Of a stretch of 64,000 nucleotides of DNA, positions 52,616 to 63,936 are shown piece by piece. Location: the NCBI GenBank assembly GCA_030512335.1, contig JAULSU010000005.1, positions 3,906,001-3,970,000 of the forward strand. The letters are read 5' to 3'. The notes under the pieces were generated by a model that saw nothing but the letters and a program-made list of their open reading frames with translations, was not told the origin of the DNA and searched no databases. Position numbers and translations under genes: made by a program. Numbering within the stretch: the first letter of the stretch is position 1; the number at the start of each line of letters is the position of its first letter. Source of the DNA: Immersiella caudata (Eukaryota; Ascomycota; Sordariomycetes; Sordariales; Lasiosphaeriaceae).

Positions 52616-53713
52616 TCATCGGTTCACCGATCCCCTGGCGATAGCATCCCGCAGCAGCTCCTGAAGCCATGTAGGCCAGCCCCTGATCCCAGACACAAGA
52701 GCAACGGACCTCGGAATGATCAACTGGCCCCCTCTTCTGCTCTCGATCTGGCTAACCACATCATCTGCAACCTGGTCGCTGCTGAGCAGCTGCACCCCCG
52801 ATTTCTCCAGCCGGTCCGAAAAGTCGGCTGTGAGGGGAGTTCGGACGAAGTGAGGATGAACAACAGTGGTCAAGATACCCGGCGCCTTGTAAATATGTTT
52901 GATCTCGGCAGTGAGCGACTCGTGGAAAGACAAGGCCCCAGCTTTGGTGGCGGAATAGTCGGCAGCGGTAGCTAACGCAACGAAAGAAGCGAGGCTCGCC
53001 ATCGTCACCACGTGGCCCTTGTTGCGCTCAATCATGTCGGGAAGAAACTGCTGGACTGTGAACCACATTGACATAAGATTCACTCCGAGAAGCTTGCGCA
53101 AAAGTGTCTCTTCCGTCTTGAGGATAGAGCCGGGCCGTGCGATGCCGGCGTTGTTGATGAGGATCGAGGGATGACCGAGCTCCCGGCGAACGGCGTCCGC
53201 AGCCACAGCTATCGATTCTGAAGATGCCACGTCGCACTGGTAGAACCGGACGCGGGGATTCTCCTGAAGATCCTTGGGGAGACCCTGAACATCGAAAACG
53301 GCAATACGGACGCCGAGCGCAGTGAGCCTTTCGACCACGGCCTTTCCAATGCCACTTGACCCTCCCGTGACCACGGCGATCTCGTTTGGCCAGTGCCAGT
53401 CCTTGCCCGGACCCACACGCCATCCGTTAGACGCCATGGTGTTCAAAGACCGGTTCAGCCAGACGACGATGGCTTGAGCGAAGAGGCCACACAATGCCAG
53501 TGACGCGGTCCGGGATGCCAGCAACGGCGGGATGTTTGCTGGCAGTGACGCTGCCAAATTCACCGGAAGCCTCGTAGTGATCGAAGCGACAGCGTTGCGA
53601 GTCGTGTCGGGAAAACATGTGGCGAGGAGAAGCGAGCCGGAGAAAAAAGGTGAGACGGCGATACGGCCGACACTGGCAATCGCGCCCACGGTGGAGGATA
53701 GGAGTAATGCCAT
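52616..53713 (-). CDS. Membrane-anchored short-chain dehydrogenase/reductase
   Basis: Single exon, 365 residues from the first in-frame ATG (53713); the frame is open a little further but only with non-ATG codons. The N-terminus has hydrophobic segments (MALLLSSTVGAIASVGRIAV and SLALCGLFAQAIVVWL) ahead of a classical SDR core. Core motifs: TGGSSGIG (about 116-123) for NAD(P), NNAG (about 187-190), Ser in TMASLASFVA near 240, YSATK (Tyr near 253, Lys near 257), then VVHPHFVRTPL. An Asp at the end of beta-2 (AVFDVQG) favours NAD(H). The arrangement resembles the 17-beta-HSD11/13 and retinol-dehydrogenase-like group, which sits on ER or lipid droplets and acts on lipid, retinoid or sterol alcohols. 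Substrate not predictable. Confidence 0.9.
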   Translation of the reverse strand: MALLLSSTVGAIASVGRIAVSPFFSGSLLLATCFPDTTRNAVASITTRLPVNLAASLPANIPPLLASRTASLALCGLFAQAIVVWLNRSLNTMASNGWRVGPGKDWHWPNEIAVVTGGSSGIGKAVVERLTALGVRIAVFDVQGLPKDLQENPRVRFYQCDVASSESIAVAADAVRRELGHPSILINNAGIARPGSILKTEETLLRKLLGVNLMSMWFTVQQFLPDMIERNKGHVVTMASLASFVALATAADYSATKAGALSFHESLTAEIKHIYKAPGILTTVVHPHFVRTPLTADFSDRLEKSGVQLLSSDQVADDVVSQIESRRGGQLIIPRSVALVSGIRGWPTWLQELLRDAIARGSVNR

Positions 53714-54270
53714 ATCAATAGGTAGCCAATTGAATCTCAAGGCCGTCGGTGGAGAGAAAGCTGCCTGGGAGAAGTCGGTGTTTCTAAACGCCTTTGCTGG
53801 CCTTCAGCAAGTTGCGCAGTTTGCGAAAGTTATGTATGTGTCGCTGTTGGTTGGTTTTCCGCCCCAGTTTCGACGATTCCGAATTTGGATGTGTTGGGGG
53901 AAGGATCAAGCTAAGCCCCATATGGTACTAGGTGGCAAACATTCACTGCGACGTCGGCCCCCACCAAACTGGAAGTTCCCGCCCCCGCACCCGTGTAACC
54001 CATCGCCGACACACACACTTGGCAGCTTGGCACATACCAACCGCAGACCATCTGGCTGCGGATAAACCCGCGGGGGCGAAGACCGAGGACGGAACAATGG
54101 CTGAGGGCGAGTACCAAGCTGCGACCATGGCCGGCAGCCTGGGCTTCAACTTTGTTGCCCTACAAAAGAGTCCGCACTACGGTTGAATGTGTCGCCATCT
54201 CGAGAAACTATCATGGCCATTGTCGGCGCGATGAGTTCCCTGTCGAAAGCCTCGTTCTAACAAAGTGCAG
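53714..54270. promoter_or_regulatory. Upstream region of the SDR gene
   Basis: About 560 bp. It includes a short plus-strand frame at 54098-54183 (MAEGEYQAATMAGSLGFNFV) followed by a GTTGAATG site that could be a donor for the relic exon at 54271. Otherwise only the SDR promoter is expected here. Confidence 0.35.
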
Positions 54271-54500
54271 TCAATGACCACCTCCACCCCGTCGCAAGAA
54301 GACTATTTGAGCTTGCCGAGGAAAAGCAGTCTAACCTCGCTGTATCAGCTGGTCTGACGGACACCGAGAGCCTCCTCAAGCTCGCAGACTGTCAGTACTA
54401 CAGCCAGCAGTTCATGAGAATATGGATACCTGACTAACTTGGCGCGACGCCCTCCTTTCTAGAATATCGGACCTTATATCGGTGGATCGCGGCCGCGATG
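54271..54500 (+). pseudogene. Orotidine-5'-phosphate decarboxylase (URA3/pyrG) N-terminal relic
   Basis: After an acceptor (AAAGTGCAG) the frame reads HPVARRLFELAEEKQSNLAV and SAGLTDTESLLKLAD, and after an intron-like gap (GTCAGT at 54391 to TCTAG at 54462) another frame reads NIGPYI. This matches the OMP decarboxylase start (HP-x-x-x-R-L-F-x-I-A-E-x-K-x-T-N-V-x-V-S-A-D...L-L-x-L-A-D-x-x-G-P-Y-I). Splicing as drawn creates a stop (GAC-TAA) because one base is out of phase. The Asp of the SAD motif is Gly here, and the KTHID and D-x-K-x-x-D catalytic segments are absent downstream. It cannot be functional and is presumably a duplicate of the genome's real gene. Confidence 0.65.
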
Positions 54501-54702
54501 TTGCTTTGGTGTCTCGCTTTTATTGTTCCCAAGGTTGCGGTTGTCCATCGGCCTTCGGCATGAGTTGACAGCAGAATGCAGCAGCCAGGCAGATAAAAAC
54601 GTATTTGAATACGATATATTTACTTGAAATGGTTTTCTAACTTGCTCCCCTCCATCTATGGCCGCCCCCAGTCTAAGTTTATACTGTCACACCAGTTTCC
54701 TC

Positions 54703-55842
54703 TTAAACCGCGGTGGCGCCGGTAGCGCCTCCGGTAGCCGCGTTAGGGGTAAAAGAAACGCCAGACAGGGCCGAATTCTGCACGGCGAGGCCGGTGCTTG
54801 CGAATTGAAGGGCGTTAGGCTGTCCTGGTGCGTTCTGCGGAAACCTCGAGTTGAACCCGATGATATCGCGCATTTTGAGGAAGCTTGTAGCGGACACTCC
54901 AAGACGGGCCGTCGACACGAGCCAGTTGACACCCTCACTGCACGGCGGGGTGGTTAAGGAGCCCATGTACCCCTGAAAGCTGTTTGCCTTGAGGAGGTTG
55001 ACAACCTCGGACATAATGAGTGGCGGTGTCTCGACCTTGGTGCCAGGGGTTGTGATGGCGTCGGCGACGCTGAAGACGGTCTCGAGCAAGACAGACGGGG
55101 CGACGGCACCAGCTGAAACAGTCCCGTTCTGTCTCCGTTCCAGCTCAACGTTGCGGCGTGAGAACCGACCGCGTCTTTCAACCGTCTGAACTGGAGCCGC
55201 TACCACAGGGGCTGCGCCCTCGGTGGCAATTTGGACATACAACCCAATAACGGCAATCTCTTGCTGCTCCGACTGCCAGACCATGTGCATCTCCACTGTT
55301 AAAATATCAATATCCGGTCACTATGGGGAAGGGGAGTAATGAATGGAACTTACTGGCTTGGCTGGTGCCGTTGTCAAGATGCTCGCTTGGGAGGTGGAAA
55401 TGGAACTGCTGGAGCGTAAAGCTCTTGCTGCCGAAGCCAAGAGTCCCGCCCTTCGCGATAACCTCAACAGTGGTACCCAGGTTCTCGAACTCGGTGCCGG
55501 CCGTGAAATCGGGGATGTCGAGTGCAAGCTCGCTTGAGGGGATCATGTTGAAAGAACCGGCCACCATGTCGATGGGTGACTGTTGCCTTCCTGTCAAGCA
55601 TGCACCATTTGCAGCATCTAACGCATGCCAATTGAGGGGCCCCTAGCCATCGTGTCAGTCAAAACTGGTCCATACTTCCAACCGGACAGGTCAATACGTA
55701 CGATTTGGCCTGTGTACCCAAACGTGTTGACTTTGACCTCACCCTCTGCTCGGGGTTGGAGGTGTGTTCCGTACGCACACGAGGCAAAGGCCTCCCGGGC
55801 CGAGGCCGCTAGGAATAGGACTCTGAGAAATTGGCCGCCCAT
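54703..55842 (-). CDS. Secreted alpha-type carbonic anhydrase
   Basis: Exons 55842-55702, 55642-55354 and 55295-54703 total 1023 nt and 340 residues; introns of 59 and 58 bp have GTACGT and GTAAGT donors. A signal peptide is present (MGGQFLRVLFLAASAREAFA). The enzyme interconverts CO2 and bicarbonate outside the cell or in the secretory route. The core reads FGYTGQIGPLNWHALDAANG, QQSPIDM, the zinc ligands in FHFHLPSEH (two His) and EMHMVW (third His, formed right after the second splice), and LTTPPCSEGVNWLV with the conserved Cys and Thr. All three zinc ligands are kept. Compared with animal enzymes there is an insert around RRGRFSRRNVELERRQNGTV with dibasic sites that might be processed, and a Gly/Ala-rich tail (NAATGGATGATAV). 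Confidence 0.94.
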
Positions 55843-57683
55843 CTTATCTTGTGGAGGGCAGCGGGGAGAAAGAGGAAGGCGGGAAAGATGGGAGGATGCC
55901 GAGGAACCGATTTTTATTTTTTTTCTTTTCAAGTCGATGAATGACGAATAGAGAAACGGAAGGTGGTCTAGCCAGCCAAGAAACAGAAGAAAAAAACCAC
56001 AACAGCAGCCAGCGGTCGCAGACCCTCAACTGACTCCGGACCCAAGGAACAATGCAAAAGAAGAAAAAACGTACAATGGTGACGAAAGAGAACAGAGCGA
56101 CAAACCAAGGCGCGCCCAAGCTGCCTATGTATCATTTGAGAAGATCATCGTGGCAGAGCGATCGACTGCTGGCTCAGGCCAGGGTTGCACTCGGTATGTT
56201 GCCGACCCCTGGCGCTGGAGCGCTCTGATGCACCAATTCCCCGCAGATAAGCTTCCCAGGCCAAGCCAGCGTTCCGTCTGGGCAAGTCAAGTCGAAGGAA
56301 TCATCGCGAATTTGGCGCCCCCTTGGCGCCGCACCACAAAACAAGCCAAAGAAGCTTCAGGAGTGTTTTGCAGAGAGACAGGGGAGGGAGACGCAGGCCT
56401 GTTGGATGGCTCAGACAGACAGATGCCACCAACAACAAGGCGGCGCGCCAAGAGAATGGGGGATCATGCAGGCCAAATTTGGGCGCTTGGCGGTCAGGTC
56501 CAACAAGCGGTCCGGGTGCTTGTTGGTCGGCCAAGGGGGAAACCGGAAAGCGCCAAACACAAGCTTCGACAAGCTCCTCAACCCTTGATGCCGAGGCGTA
56601 TCCCGAAGCTGTCAAGGAACCCCCAAGGCGGCGCCGCATCAATCGTGTCAACATGGTCGCGGATGACTCGTCTCAATTTGACGTGTGAAATACAGCAGGA
56701 GGACGGGACCGATGTCCCCTGGGTAGGTAGATAGCCTGCGCGTCTGGGAGCGATCTTTCCACGTGCAATGGGTCGTCCAGCGGAGACAAGCGAGAAAGCG
56801 GTCGTCGTTCTGGCTACCCCCCACCGGGAGAGCGACAGAGAACGTGCAGCAACAGATCCGTGGCGGCCGATGAAACCGATTTCTCCGGGGCGGTCGTGGC
56901 TGGTGATTCGGCAGCCCCCTTGCGGCCCGGGAAACATAAAAAGGCCCGCCCGTCAAAATCGTTCGATTCCGAAACCAAGCCCTGGGCGCGCTTGCCGAAT
57001 CAGCCTGTTCTAGACCTATCGCCCGCTCTAGCTACCTTGTCTCATCCAAAGTGCAAAACCACCTCTACTTTGTCAGTTTGAGAGAGACCACATACGGTAG
57101 CTGTTTTGCCTTTCCAATCGCAACACGTAAAGAAATGCTCTCAACGGTTGGAAGAGCGGGGCAAGAGACAACAAAAAGCCCACGGGCGCGAGGAGACAGG
57201 CCCCACAACCGAGAGACGGTGGAAAAAGCGCTCCCGCGGTGGGACCAGTGGGTGGGTAACTATCGTCCGAACGGCTCTCGACAACCTGTTCTGCTTGTAG
57301 GGATCATCGCGAGCATGTAGCTATTTTAGAAACGACAAGTGGGCCAGCGTTCGCAGAATGTTGCGTTCGAATTGACCAGAGTCAAGGAAATCCAGGGAGA
57401 GCGCCGTTGTTTTGTGGCGCTCTTGGCTTTGATGCAGCAGACCCCTGACCCACTTTTGCAGCAGGTCGCGAGGCAGGGGCAGCCGCTTCACCAAACGGCA
57501 TGTGCAGGCGACGAAGGAAGGAGGAGACGAGCGCCGTCGTTCCCAATCCAGAAGGTCAGGTTCCAAGAATGCCCGGCGCCCCCAACAATCCACATCGCCC
57601 AGGCATCGCCAAGCAGTCTCAGGGACGGGTAAGGCACTGCCGAGCAGGTCCTAGTCGGCACGACCGCTGGGTCGGAATGTACC
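55843..57683. other. Gene-poor interval
   Basis: About 1.8 kb upstream of the carbonic anhydrase. Overlapping ORFs on both strands (for example 56150-56734) have no family resemblance. I see no gene; the first few hundred bases are the anhydrase promoter. Confidence 0.35.
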
Positions 57684-57950
57684 TATTCCTCCGCCGGGGT
57701 CAGAATCATTAGCACCAGTTACTTACAGGGGGTGTAGCCAGGGCGGATCTGAGATTTCCTGCTTTGTTGTCTTTTGTCAACGGCTTCTCAATCTTACCTT
57801 TTTGGTAAGGTAGAACCTTCGAGATGCCTTTTCGATACAAAAATAGTGGTGTGGCTCACTGGAATTGCCCCTGTATTTTGGTATGCAGCCCAGTGGGACA
57901 GGGGGCTTGGGAAGTACCATGCTAATGATTCTGACCCCGGCGGAGGAATA
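57684..57950. mobile_element. MITE with 29-bp perfect terminal inverted repeats and TA target duplication
   Basis: Positions 57686-57714 (TTCCTCCGCCGGGGTCAGAA...) and 57920-57948 are exact inverted copies of 29 bp. Each is flanked on the outside by TA (57684-57685 and 57949-57950). The element is 263 bp and has no coding capacity. Perfect long TIRs, a TA duplication and small size point to a non-autonomous Tc1/mariner-pogo-type element. Inside, GAATCTTACCTTTTTGGTAAGG forms a small hairpin. Identity of the two TIRs suggests recent insertion or correction. Confidence 0.8.
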
Positions 57951-59777
57951 CTGTGTCAGAGATTGAGCCTCCAGGGCAAGTATTGACGAGTGTCCCTGAA
58001 ATGTAAGTTTTAGCGATGGTGTCGCGTGCCAAAATGCCATTTTGAGCTACACGATCACCCGCCTGCCTGACATGGCAGTTTAGCGAGTTAAAACCCACCC
58101 GGAACGGAACAGATCCTAAAAATAAGGACATAAAGACTGGTGATGATGGTAAAGCTTGCCCTCCGTATTCTTCCGTTCCCCGTTCCTTCATACATCCACC
58201 GTTGCTTACAATCGCAGCCGAAGTTCGACGTTCTTCCTCGTGATGTTATGCCGTTGGTTGATTGATGCCTGCCTACCCCATCATGATCGTCGTGTGATAA
58301 CCCTTGGCAGACTTGACAGCCCATGCAGATGTATCCGCCACACGCGTAAAGTGTTTAAGGAAGTCGATTTGCATTGATGGAAGCCCAGACGACGCGGATC
58401 CCAAATCAGTTCCCGGACAGGGACATCGTCTGGCTATCGTCCAGAGAAGAGACATGGAGGCTGGTCCATATGTAGGACGCAAATAGAATCATATTATGCC
58501 AGGCAGGGTCAATTATGATATGCCGTACCATTTCCACGGACTTGATCTTCAACAACTGAGGATGGATGCTGTCGTCCGCTTTTTACTCGGCCAACTCGAA
58601 GAGTGTCTGGGCCCTGCCGGTGACTGATTCATGCCTGGACACAGGGCCCTTTATATAAACCTGGACCTGAGTTGCAGTGTCCCGCACTCAGCCTCGAGAT
58701 TATTCCGACTCATGGATTCGAGCATGCTGCCATGGAAGATCAGTTGAGCTCATCTCCATTTCGAGCCTGAGTCCATTCCTGATTCCAAAGTGTTCCGAAT
58801 CAGGCAGCACCGCCAGTTTCTACCTAGTTCCTTGCCAGCACAGCTCTTGAGACCTGCATCCTGCGAGGGATCTGCGTCTCCAAGTATGGCGACAGGCAAA
58901 GGGGGATACCTACCTGTTAGGTAACATGTGTCACTGCGCTAATTAATCAAGCGTTAAGTCAATTGTTGGAACTTCCCAGTTGGAGCATCACCGGAGAGAA
59001 TTGGTGCAGATGCCTGATGAGTCCGTGCAACAGATACCTACTATCCCTTCCTGGTGGTAGAGTTTTGAGGGCTTTGCTTAAAAAAATACCAGGGTCTTGT
59101 TGCCATTGGCAGGCAAGTCATGAGGATGCGCGCGATCCGAGTCTTATCTCTGGCCCTGTGCCGGCCGGCGGGGAGTCTTTCGCCGGCGCGCCGTCAACGG
59201 GTCCGAATCGGCGAATTGTTCATGCATGAGGTAACTACTGCCGGGATCCGTGTCGGAGTTATGGCGCTTGGCAGAGGCCATTGTTCAATCGGCTCGGTTA
59301 GGCGCGCGGCGTGATCGCGGCTGCCGATGACACCACCACACCAATTCCGCTGGATGGACCATTGAACAATCCAAACGTGGGGTAGCCGTCACGCATTCTC
59401 ACCTCAAAATGTCCCTCCGCACAACGAGCTGCATATGAAAGGCACACTGCCACCATGCGCCCCGTTTTCGTCTTCGGTTCGCTGCACGTCTTGTCCAGTC
59501 ACCAGACTGCTCGACACGCACGCCAGAAGTCGAATATCTGTCACCATAGCTGCGCGCATCATCCTTTGCGGCCATCACGACTCGCCAACGGCTCGGAGAG
59601 AGCGCGAGGTCGGAGATAAGTTAACTGATGGAGAGCTGGACGTCGAACCTAGGTATAATAACCAGAGCTTCAATGCAAGCTGCCCATTGAAGGCTGCAGA
59701 GCAGGGAACCAATTCTTCATCGCCACCTTCAACTTAGCAAAACAAAAGCAAACCTCCGACCCCCATCTACAACGACA
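57951..59777. promoter_or_regulatory. Long region upstream of the TauD-type gene
   Basis: About 1.8 kb without a supported gene. The last 100 bp (AACAAAAGCAAACCTCCGAC...) look like a 5' leader of the dioxygenase gene. Confidence 0.35.
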
Positions 59778-61182
59778 ATGTCGCCTTCAGCAGTTGAAGT
59801 AACCCAGCCGGCGGCCGAGGAGACGAAGGTCAAGACCCTCCCAGTTCACGACAAGCAAGCGTCTGCAGTCCAGCCTGAAGCACCGGAGACAGAGTCTCTG
59901 GCAGTCAAGCCGATTGAGCCAGAGTCCTCTGAGGCGAAGCCGGCTGAGACATCCAAAGGCACAAACGGGTCCACAGCGGCAACAGAGGATGTCCTGCCAC
60001 AGAGGCACGAGGACCGCAAGGAGCCTCTCAAGCTGAGCGGTGTGCTCGATCAATTTACCTCTTTTGACGTCACGCCTGTAATTGGGCGTGAATTTGTCGG
60101 CGTCGACCTCGTCAAGTGGCTCCGTGCCCCCAACTCTGACGAGCTCCTCCGCGATCTTGCCATCACCAGTTCGTCCTAGTCCACTCCAATCGTTGCATTA
60201 TCACCTTGCTGACATATAACAGTTTCCCAGCGCGGCGTCGTCTTCTTCCGAGCCCAGGATGGTATTACCGATGACCTCCAGAAGGAACTCGTCCAGCGTC
60301 TCGGACAGCTCTCGGGTAAGCCGGCCACCTCCGGCCTGCACATCCACCCTATCAGCAACGCCTCCCGAGAGCACGGCGGAAAGGACAATGAAATCAGTGT
60401 CATCTCTTCGGAACAGGCCAAGAAGTTGTACAAGGACCGCTTCAGCGGATGGGGTGGTGACCGTCGTCAGAGCAGCAAGGGCCAGTGGCACTCGGACATC
60501 ACATTCGAGCCCATCCCCAGTGACTATGCCCTCCTGCGCCTGACCCAACTCCCCAACTCAGGGGGCGACACGCTGTGGGCCTCGGGATACGAGCTCTATG
60601 ACCGGATCTCGCCCACCTTGCGCTCCTTCTTGGACACCCTGACGGGATACTACGCCCAGCCCCTGTTCAACGAGGCCGCCCAACGCAACAAGTTTGACAT
60701 CTACTCCGCCGAGCGTGGCGCCCCGGAGAACGTGGGCGAGGTCCTCGAGGCCGTCCACCCCGTCGTCCGCACCAACCCCGTCACAGGATGGAAGTCCGTG
60801 TTTGCCGTTGGCCATCACGTCAAGCGTATCCACGGCTTGTCGGATGAGGAGAGTAAGCACTTTCTGGACTGGTTTGTGCGACTGATTGTCGAGAACCACG
60901 ATCTGCAGGTGCGCTTCCGCTGGCAACAAGAGAACGACCTGGCTATCTGGGACAACCGCAGTGTGTATCATGCGGCCACACCGGACTACGTATTTGAGGA
61001 TGGGCTTGGTGAGAGGAAGGGAAGCCGCGCTGTCAGTCTGGGGGTAAGTCGCTGCTAGCTGTGGAACCAGAAATGAGAACGAGCTGACATAGGAACGTGA
61101 ACAGGAGAAGCCCTACTTCGACCCCAAGAGCTCGAGCCGCAGGGAGGCGCTTCAAGCCGAGAGGGAGACCAGGAGCAACTAA
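59778..61182 (+). CDS. TauD/TfdA-type Fe(II)/2-oxoglutarate dioxygenase
   Basis: Exons 59778-60168, 60223-61043 and 61105-61182 total 1290 nt and 429 residues. The first donor is GTTCGT, the second GTAAGT. The enzyme couples 2-oxoglutarate decarboxylation to substrate oxidation; fungal homologues (JLP1-like) release sulfite from sulfonates such as taurine. An unusual N-terminal ~85 residues are Pro/Glu/Lys-rich and disordered. The catalytic domain then shows VIGREFVGVDLVKWL, RGVVFFRAQDGIT, the iron-binding HxD in QWHSDITFEP (His near 219), NSGGDTLWAS, and the distal iron ligand His in NRSVYHAATPDY (near 379), with R in the 2-oxoglutarate-binding tail (GSRAVSLG). All metal ligands are kept. 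Sulfur or herbicide-like substrate choice is not decidable from sequence. Confidence 0.93.
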
Positions 61183-61776
61183 CATGATGATTGGCAATTG
61201 CTTCCGGGGGCAACCAGGCGGGCTGGCACTTAACAGGACACGAAGGCTGATGTGGTGGGCTGGTTGGACTTGAACGTCCAGGTTGGACACGAAGGAAGGG
61301 GTTTGGCATTGGGAATGCCTGAAGTTACAACCGGTCAAGTTTATCGTCTCTGCAGAATTGAAAGATCAAATATACACAATCTCAACACATACGTGTAAGC
61401 GCGCGTCCGGGCAACTGTCAAAGAGTGCATGCGGCTGGGGTAGACTGTACATAGCAATAGCAGGGGAGAGCGCGAGATGTTTGCACTTAAGCCAACCCCA
61501 AGGAGTTATACACGTTGACACATAACTTGGAGGGTTCTACATGGGCCGTAATAAGGTACATGCATGTAAAGGATGAGCAGTCGTTCCGGCGCGGTGGGGT
61601 TCAGCTCCATGGACCCACTATCCTGGTGACATAATGGTTGAAACGGGGGCGGGGTCTCTCCCCGCTGCCAAGACCGGCCCCACCTCACAACAATGCCCGA
61701 TAAACGACAGCATTCATCTTTGGCAAAGTCCAGGCTTGAAAAACACTATTTCCAGGCCTCTGCAACGTTGAGGGCA
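61183..61776. other. Intergenic region
   Basis: About 590 bp between the dioxygenase and Nudix genes, same strand. Holds a 3' UTR and the Nudix promoter. No other feature seen. Confidence 0.35.
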
Positions 61777-62818
61777 ATGAAGCGAAGCTATCTCGAAATC
61801 GTGAAAGAGTGCGACAAGTATGCCGTCGAAGTCCTGAGTCCTTGAGTGAGCTGCCTTCCCAGCAGGCTCAGCGCTGACGTCACCCGCCAACAGCTTCCCA
61901 TATCCCGAAGTTGGCAACGACGAAGCCTACAGAAAGGCAATTGAGGCTCTGTGGCGGTTCTTCCTCCCCGATGACCCAGAGCCCCGCGGTTTTCTGGTAC
62001 AGTCCGTGGTAGACCGCATGCCATGGGCGTCGTCGTTCCGCGTTGACCCTTCGCGAAAGGAGATCCATCTCTTGAAGCCCGCGGGACGGGACGACTGGCC
62101 AGCCGCATGCAACGAAGCCATTGACGACCTCCTGGAGGTGGCACGCTCGCAGGGCGCGTTCCCGCTTCTGGGCAAGAAGCGCGACGAGAAGTTTGCCATC
62201 GTCGGTGCGCAGTTTGACATTGCGATTGAACGGTCTGCCATCAGCCTGTTTGGCATCATTGGCCAGGGCGCCCATATGACGGTCTACACGCGCACGGCTA
62301 AGGGAGACTACTTGTTCTGGATTCCACGACGAAGCGCAACCAAGTCGACGTATCCCGGAATGCTGGACCAAGCCGTTGCTGGTGGTGTGGCCCAAGGCGA
62401 GACGCCGTTCGAATGCGTCGTCCGTGAGGCGGGTGAGGAGGCTGCCCTGCCTGAGGAATTTGTGCGGCAAAACGCTGTGGCATGTGGAACTGTGACCTGG
62501 TTCAATGTCTCGGACAAGAGAGCTGGTGGGGAGCCAGGCTTGATGAACCCAGGGGTTTTGTTTACCTATGATCTTGAAGTTGGACACGAAACCGCCTTCG
62601 GGCCCACTGATGACGATATTCAGAGCTTTCATCTTATGGGCATTACGGAGGTTGCAAATGCACTTTGTCAGGGCGAGTTCAAGCCTAGTTCCGCAGCAGT
62701 CATGATCGATTTCTTCATCAGACACGGTATCATAAAAGCCGAAGACGAGGTACATTACGCCGAGATTGTATCAAGGATGCATCGCAAATTGCCTTTTAAC
62801 ACAAGCATAGTATGTTAG
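61777..62818 (+). CDS. Nudix hydrolase of the YJR142W/DUF4743 (thiamine diphosphate-related) family
   Basis: Exons 61777-61817 (41 nt) and 61894-62818 total 966 nt and 321 residues. The tiny first exon encodes MKRSYLEIVKECD and joins at N to give CDNFPYPEVGNDEAYRKAIE, as in family members; the donor is GTATGC and the acceptor CCAACAG. The N-terminal half is the DUF4743 region (FLVQSVVDRMPWASSFRVD, ISLFGIIGQGAHMTVYTRT). The Nudix box spans about 176-198: GGVAQGETPFECVVREAGEE followed by AAL, so the last Gly of REUXEEXGU is Ala. Yeast YJR142W and plant NUDT20/24 hydrolyse oxidised, damaged forms of thiamine diphosphate, a cytosolic clean-up role; I infer the same here. WIPRRS before the box is the usual strand. 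Confidence 0.9.
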
Positions 62819-63600
62819 ATTTGGATAGAGAAATGGATGCTGTGGATAGTCACGACACAAGGTACTCAACCACCTACGTAGCAGCGGCGAGCCCCTCGAT
62901 TCGCACCATTCTGAGAGCATAAAGAAAATCATCTCGCCGGGAAAACAACGAATCTTGATTCTACTAGAAATGACGGAAGCGGTGGTGAGCTGCAGGCGAA
63001 ATCTATGGAGAACGGGCTGGCCTAAACCCACGCGGAGGCCCCACCGCCGTTGGGACCTTAAAACCATTGCTGCAGCGGCTAGGTGTTCTGCCTTAAAGAC
63101 GTTACTTTGTCAGCACCAGAGGCTACTTGCTTGAACGGTCGGAACTCCTTATCAGGAGCAATACCATTTAGAAGACTCTACTCAACACCGAGATCAAACC
63201 CGATTCAGAAGAACGCACCGCTCAAGATGACTTCATCAACCTCCTCTGAGCGCCAGCAATTAAGGAAACCAAGGCACGCATGAGAGCCTCCCCCACCATC
63301 TCCGGTCACTTGCCGGCAGAATCCGTCTCGTAACAGGCTTGCCAACCGACAGCCACCGCCAAAAGCCTACCCTCCAAGGGCAGCCTGAAGGAGAAGCCTG
63401 TCAGTCGTTAGCAGCTACGGTAGGAAGCCCTAGCACCGCTGAGAGATATGGAAGCGACAAATACCTTTGTAAGCAGTAGAGTAGCCTTGTTGTTACGATC
63501 TGCTGAGGGTAAGCCCTTCTTCGCCTAGATTTCCCAGCAGCAGCGGCCTTCGGGGCGCGCCTTTGGGGAGTTATAGAGGTGGTGTTGAGTTGGCTGAATG
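62819..63600. other. Region past the Nudix gene, possible decayed transposon
   Basis: About 780 bp without a supported gene. Composition and short broken frames (for example 63083-63283) resemble old mobile-element sequence, but no transposase motif is visible. Confidence 0.3.
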
Positions 63601-63610
63601 GGGTCCGCTA

Positions 63611-63936
63611 CAGGGTACGCAGGTTAAATCAACTTTACGAAATCGTAAGGGTTGGGGCGTAGGGCAGTAAGGTTTGTGGTTTAGTATCCAGGGCGTTGCA
63701 GGGTACGCAGGCCATCTAGGTAGTGTCGTACGGCGCGGTGCACTGAGTAATATGGGCTATTGCGCTGCACCAGCGCGCGCAAGGGAGCGTTTCAGGGTAC
63801 GTAAGGGTGATACAGGGTACCCAACGCGTAGAATGGGGGGGTGGGGAGCTATTACAAAGAGGTGTGGTAAAAAAACGGAGGCAGTGTGCAAGTGGCTGCA
63901 AGTTGAAGTCCGAGTTAGTGTCGTTGCAGGGTACGC
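63611..63936 (+). repeat. Five dispersed copies of CAGGGTAC, possible transposon subterminal repeats
   Basis: CAGGGTAC occurs at 63611, 63699, 63793, 63813 and 63927, all on the plus strand. Two copies extend to CAGGGTACGCAGG (63611 and 63699) and two share GTTGCAGGGTACGC context (63696 and 63924). Five copies of an 8-mer in 330 bp is far above chance. Arrays of short same-orientation motifs are typical of subterminal regions of hAT-, Mutator- or KDZ-like DNA transposons. The region runs off the window end. Confidence 0.6.

Noticed and set aside
56150..56734. 194-codon plus-strand ORF
   Set aside because: Starts with GTG, has Arg/Gly-rich random composition and overlaps equally open antisense frames.
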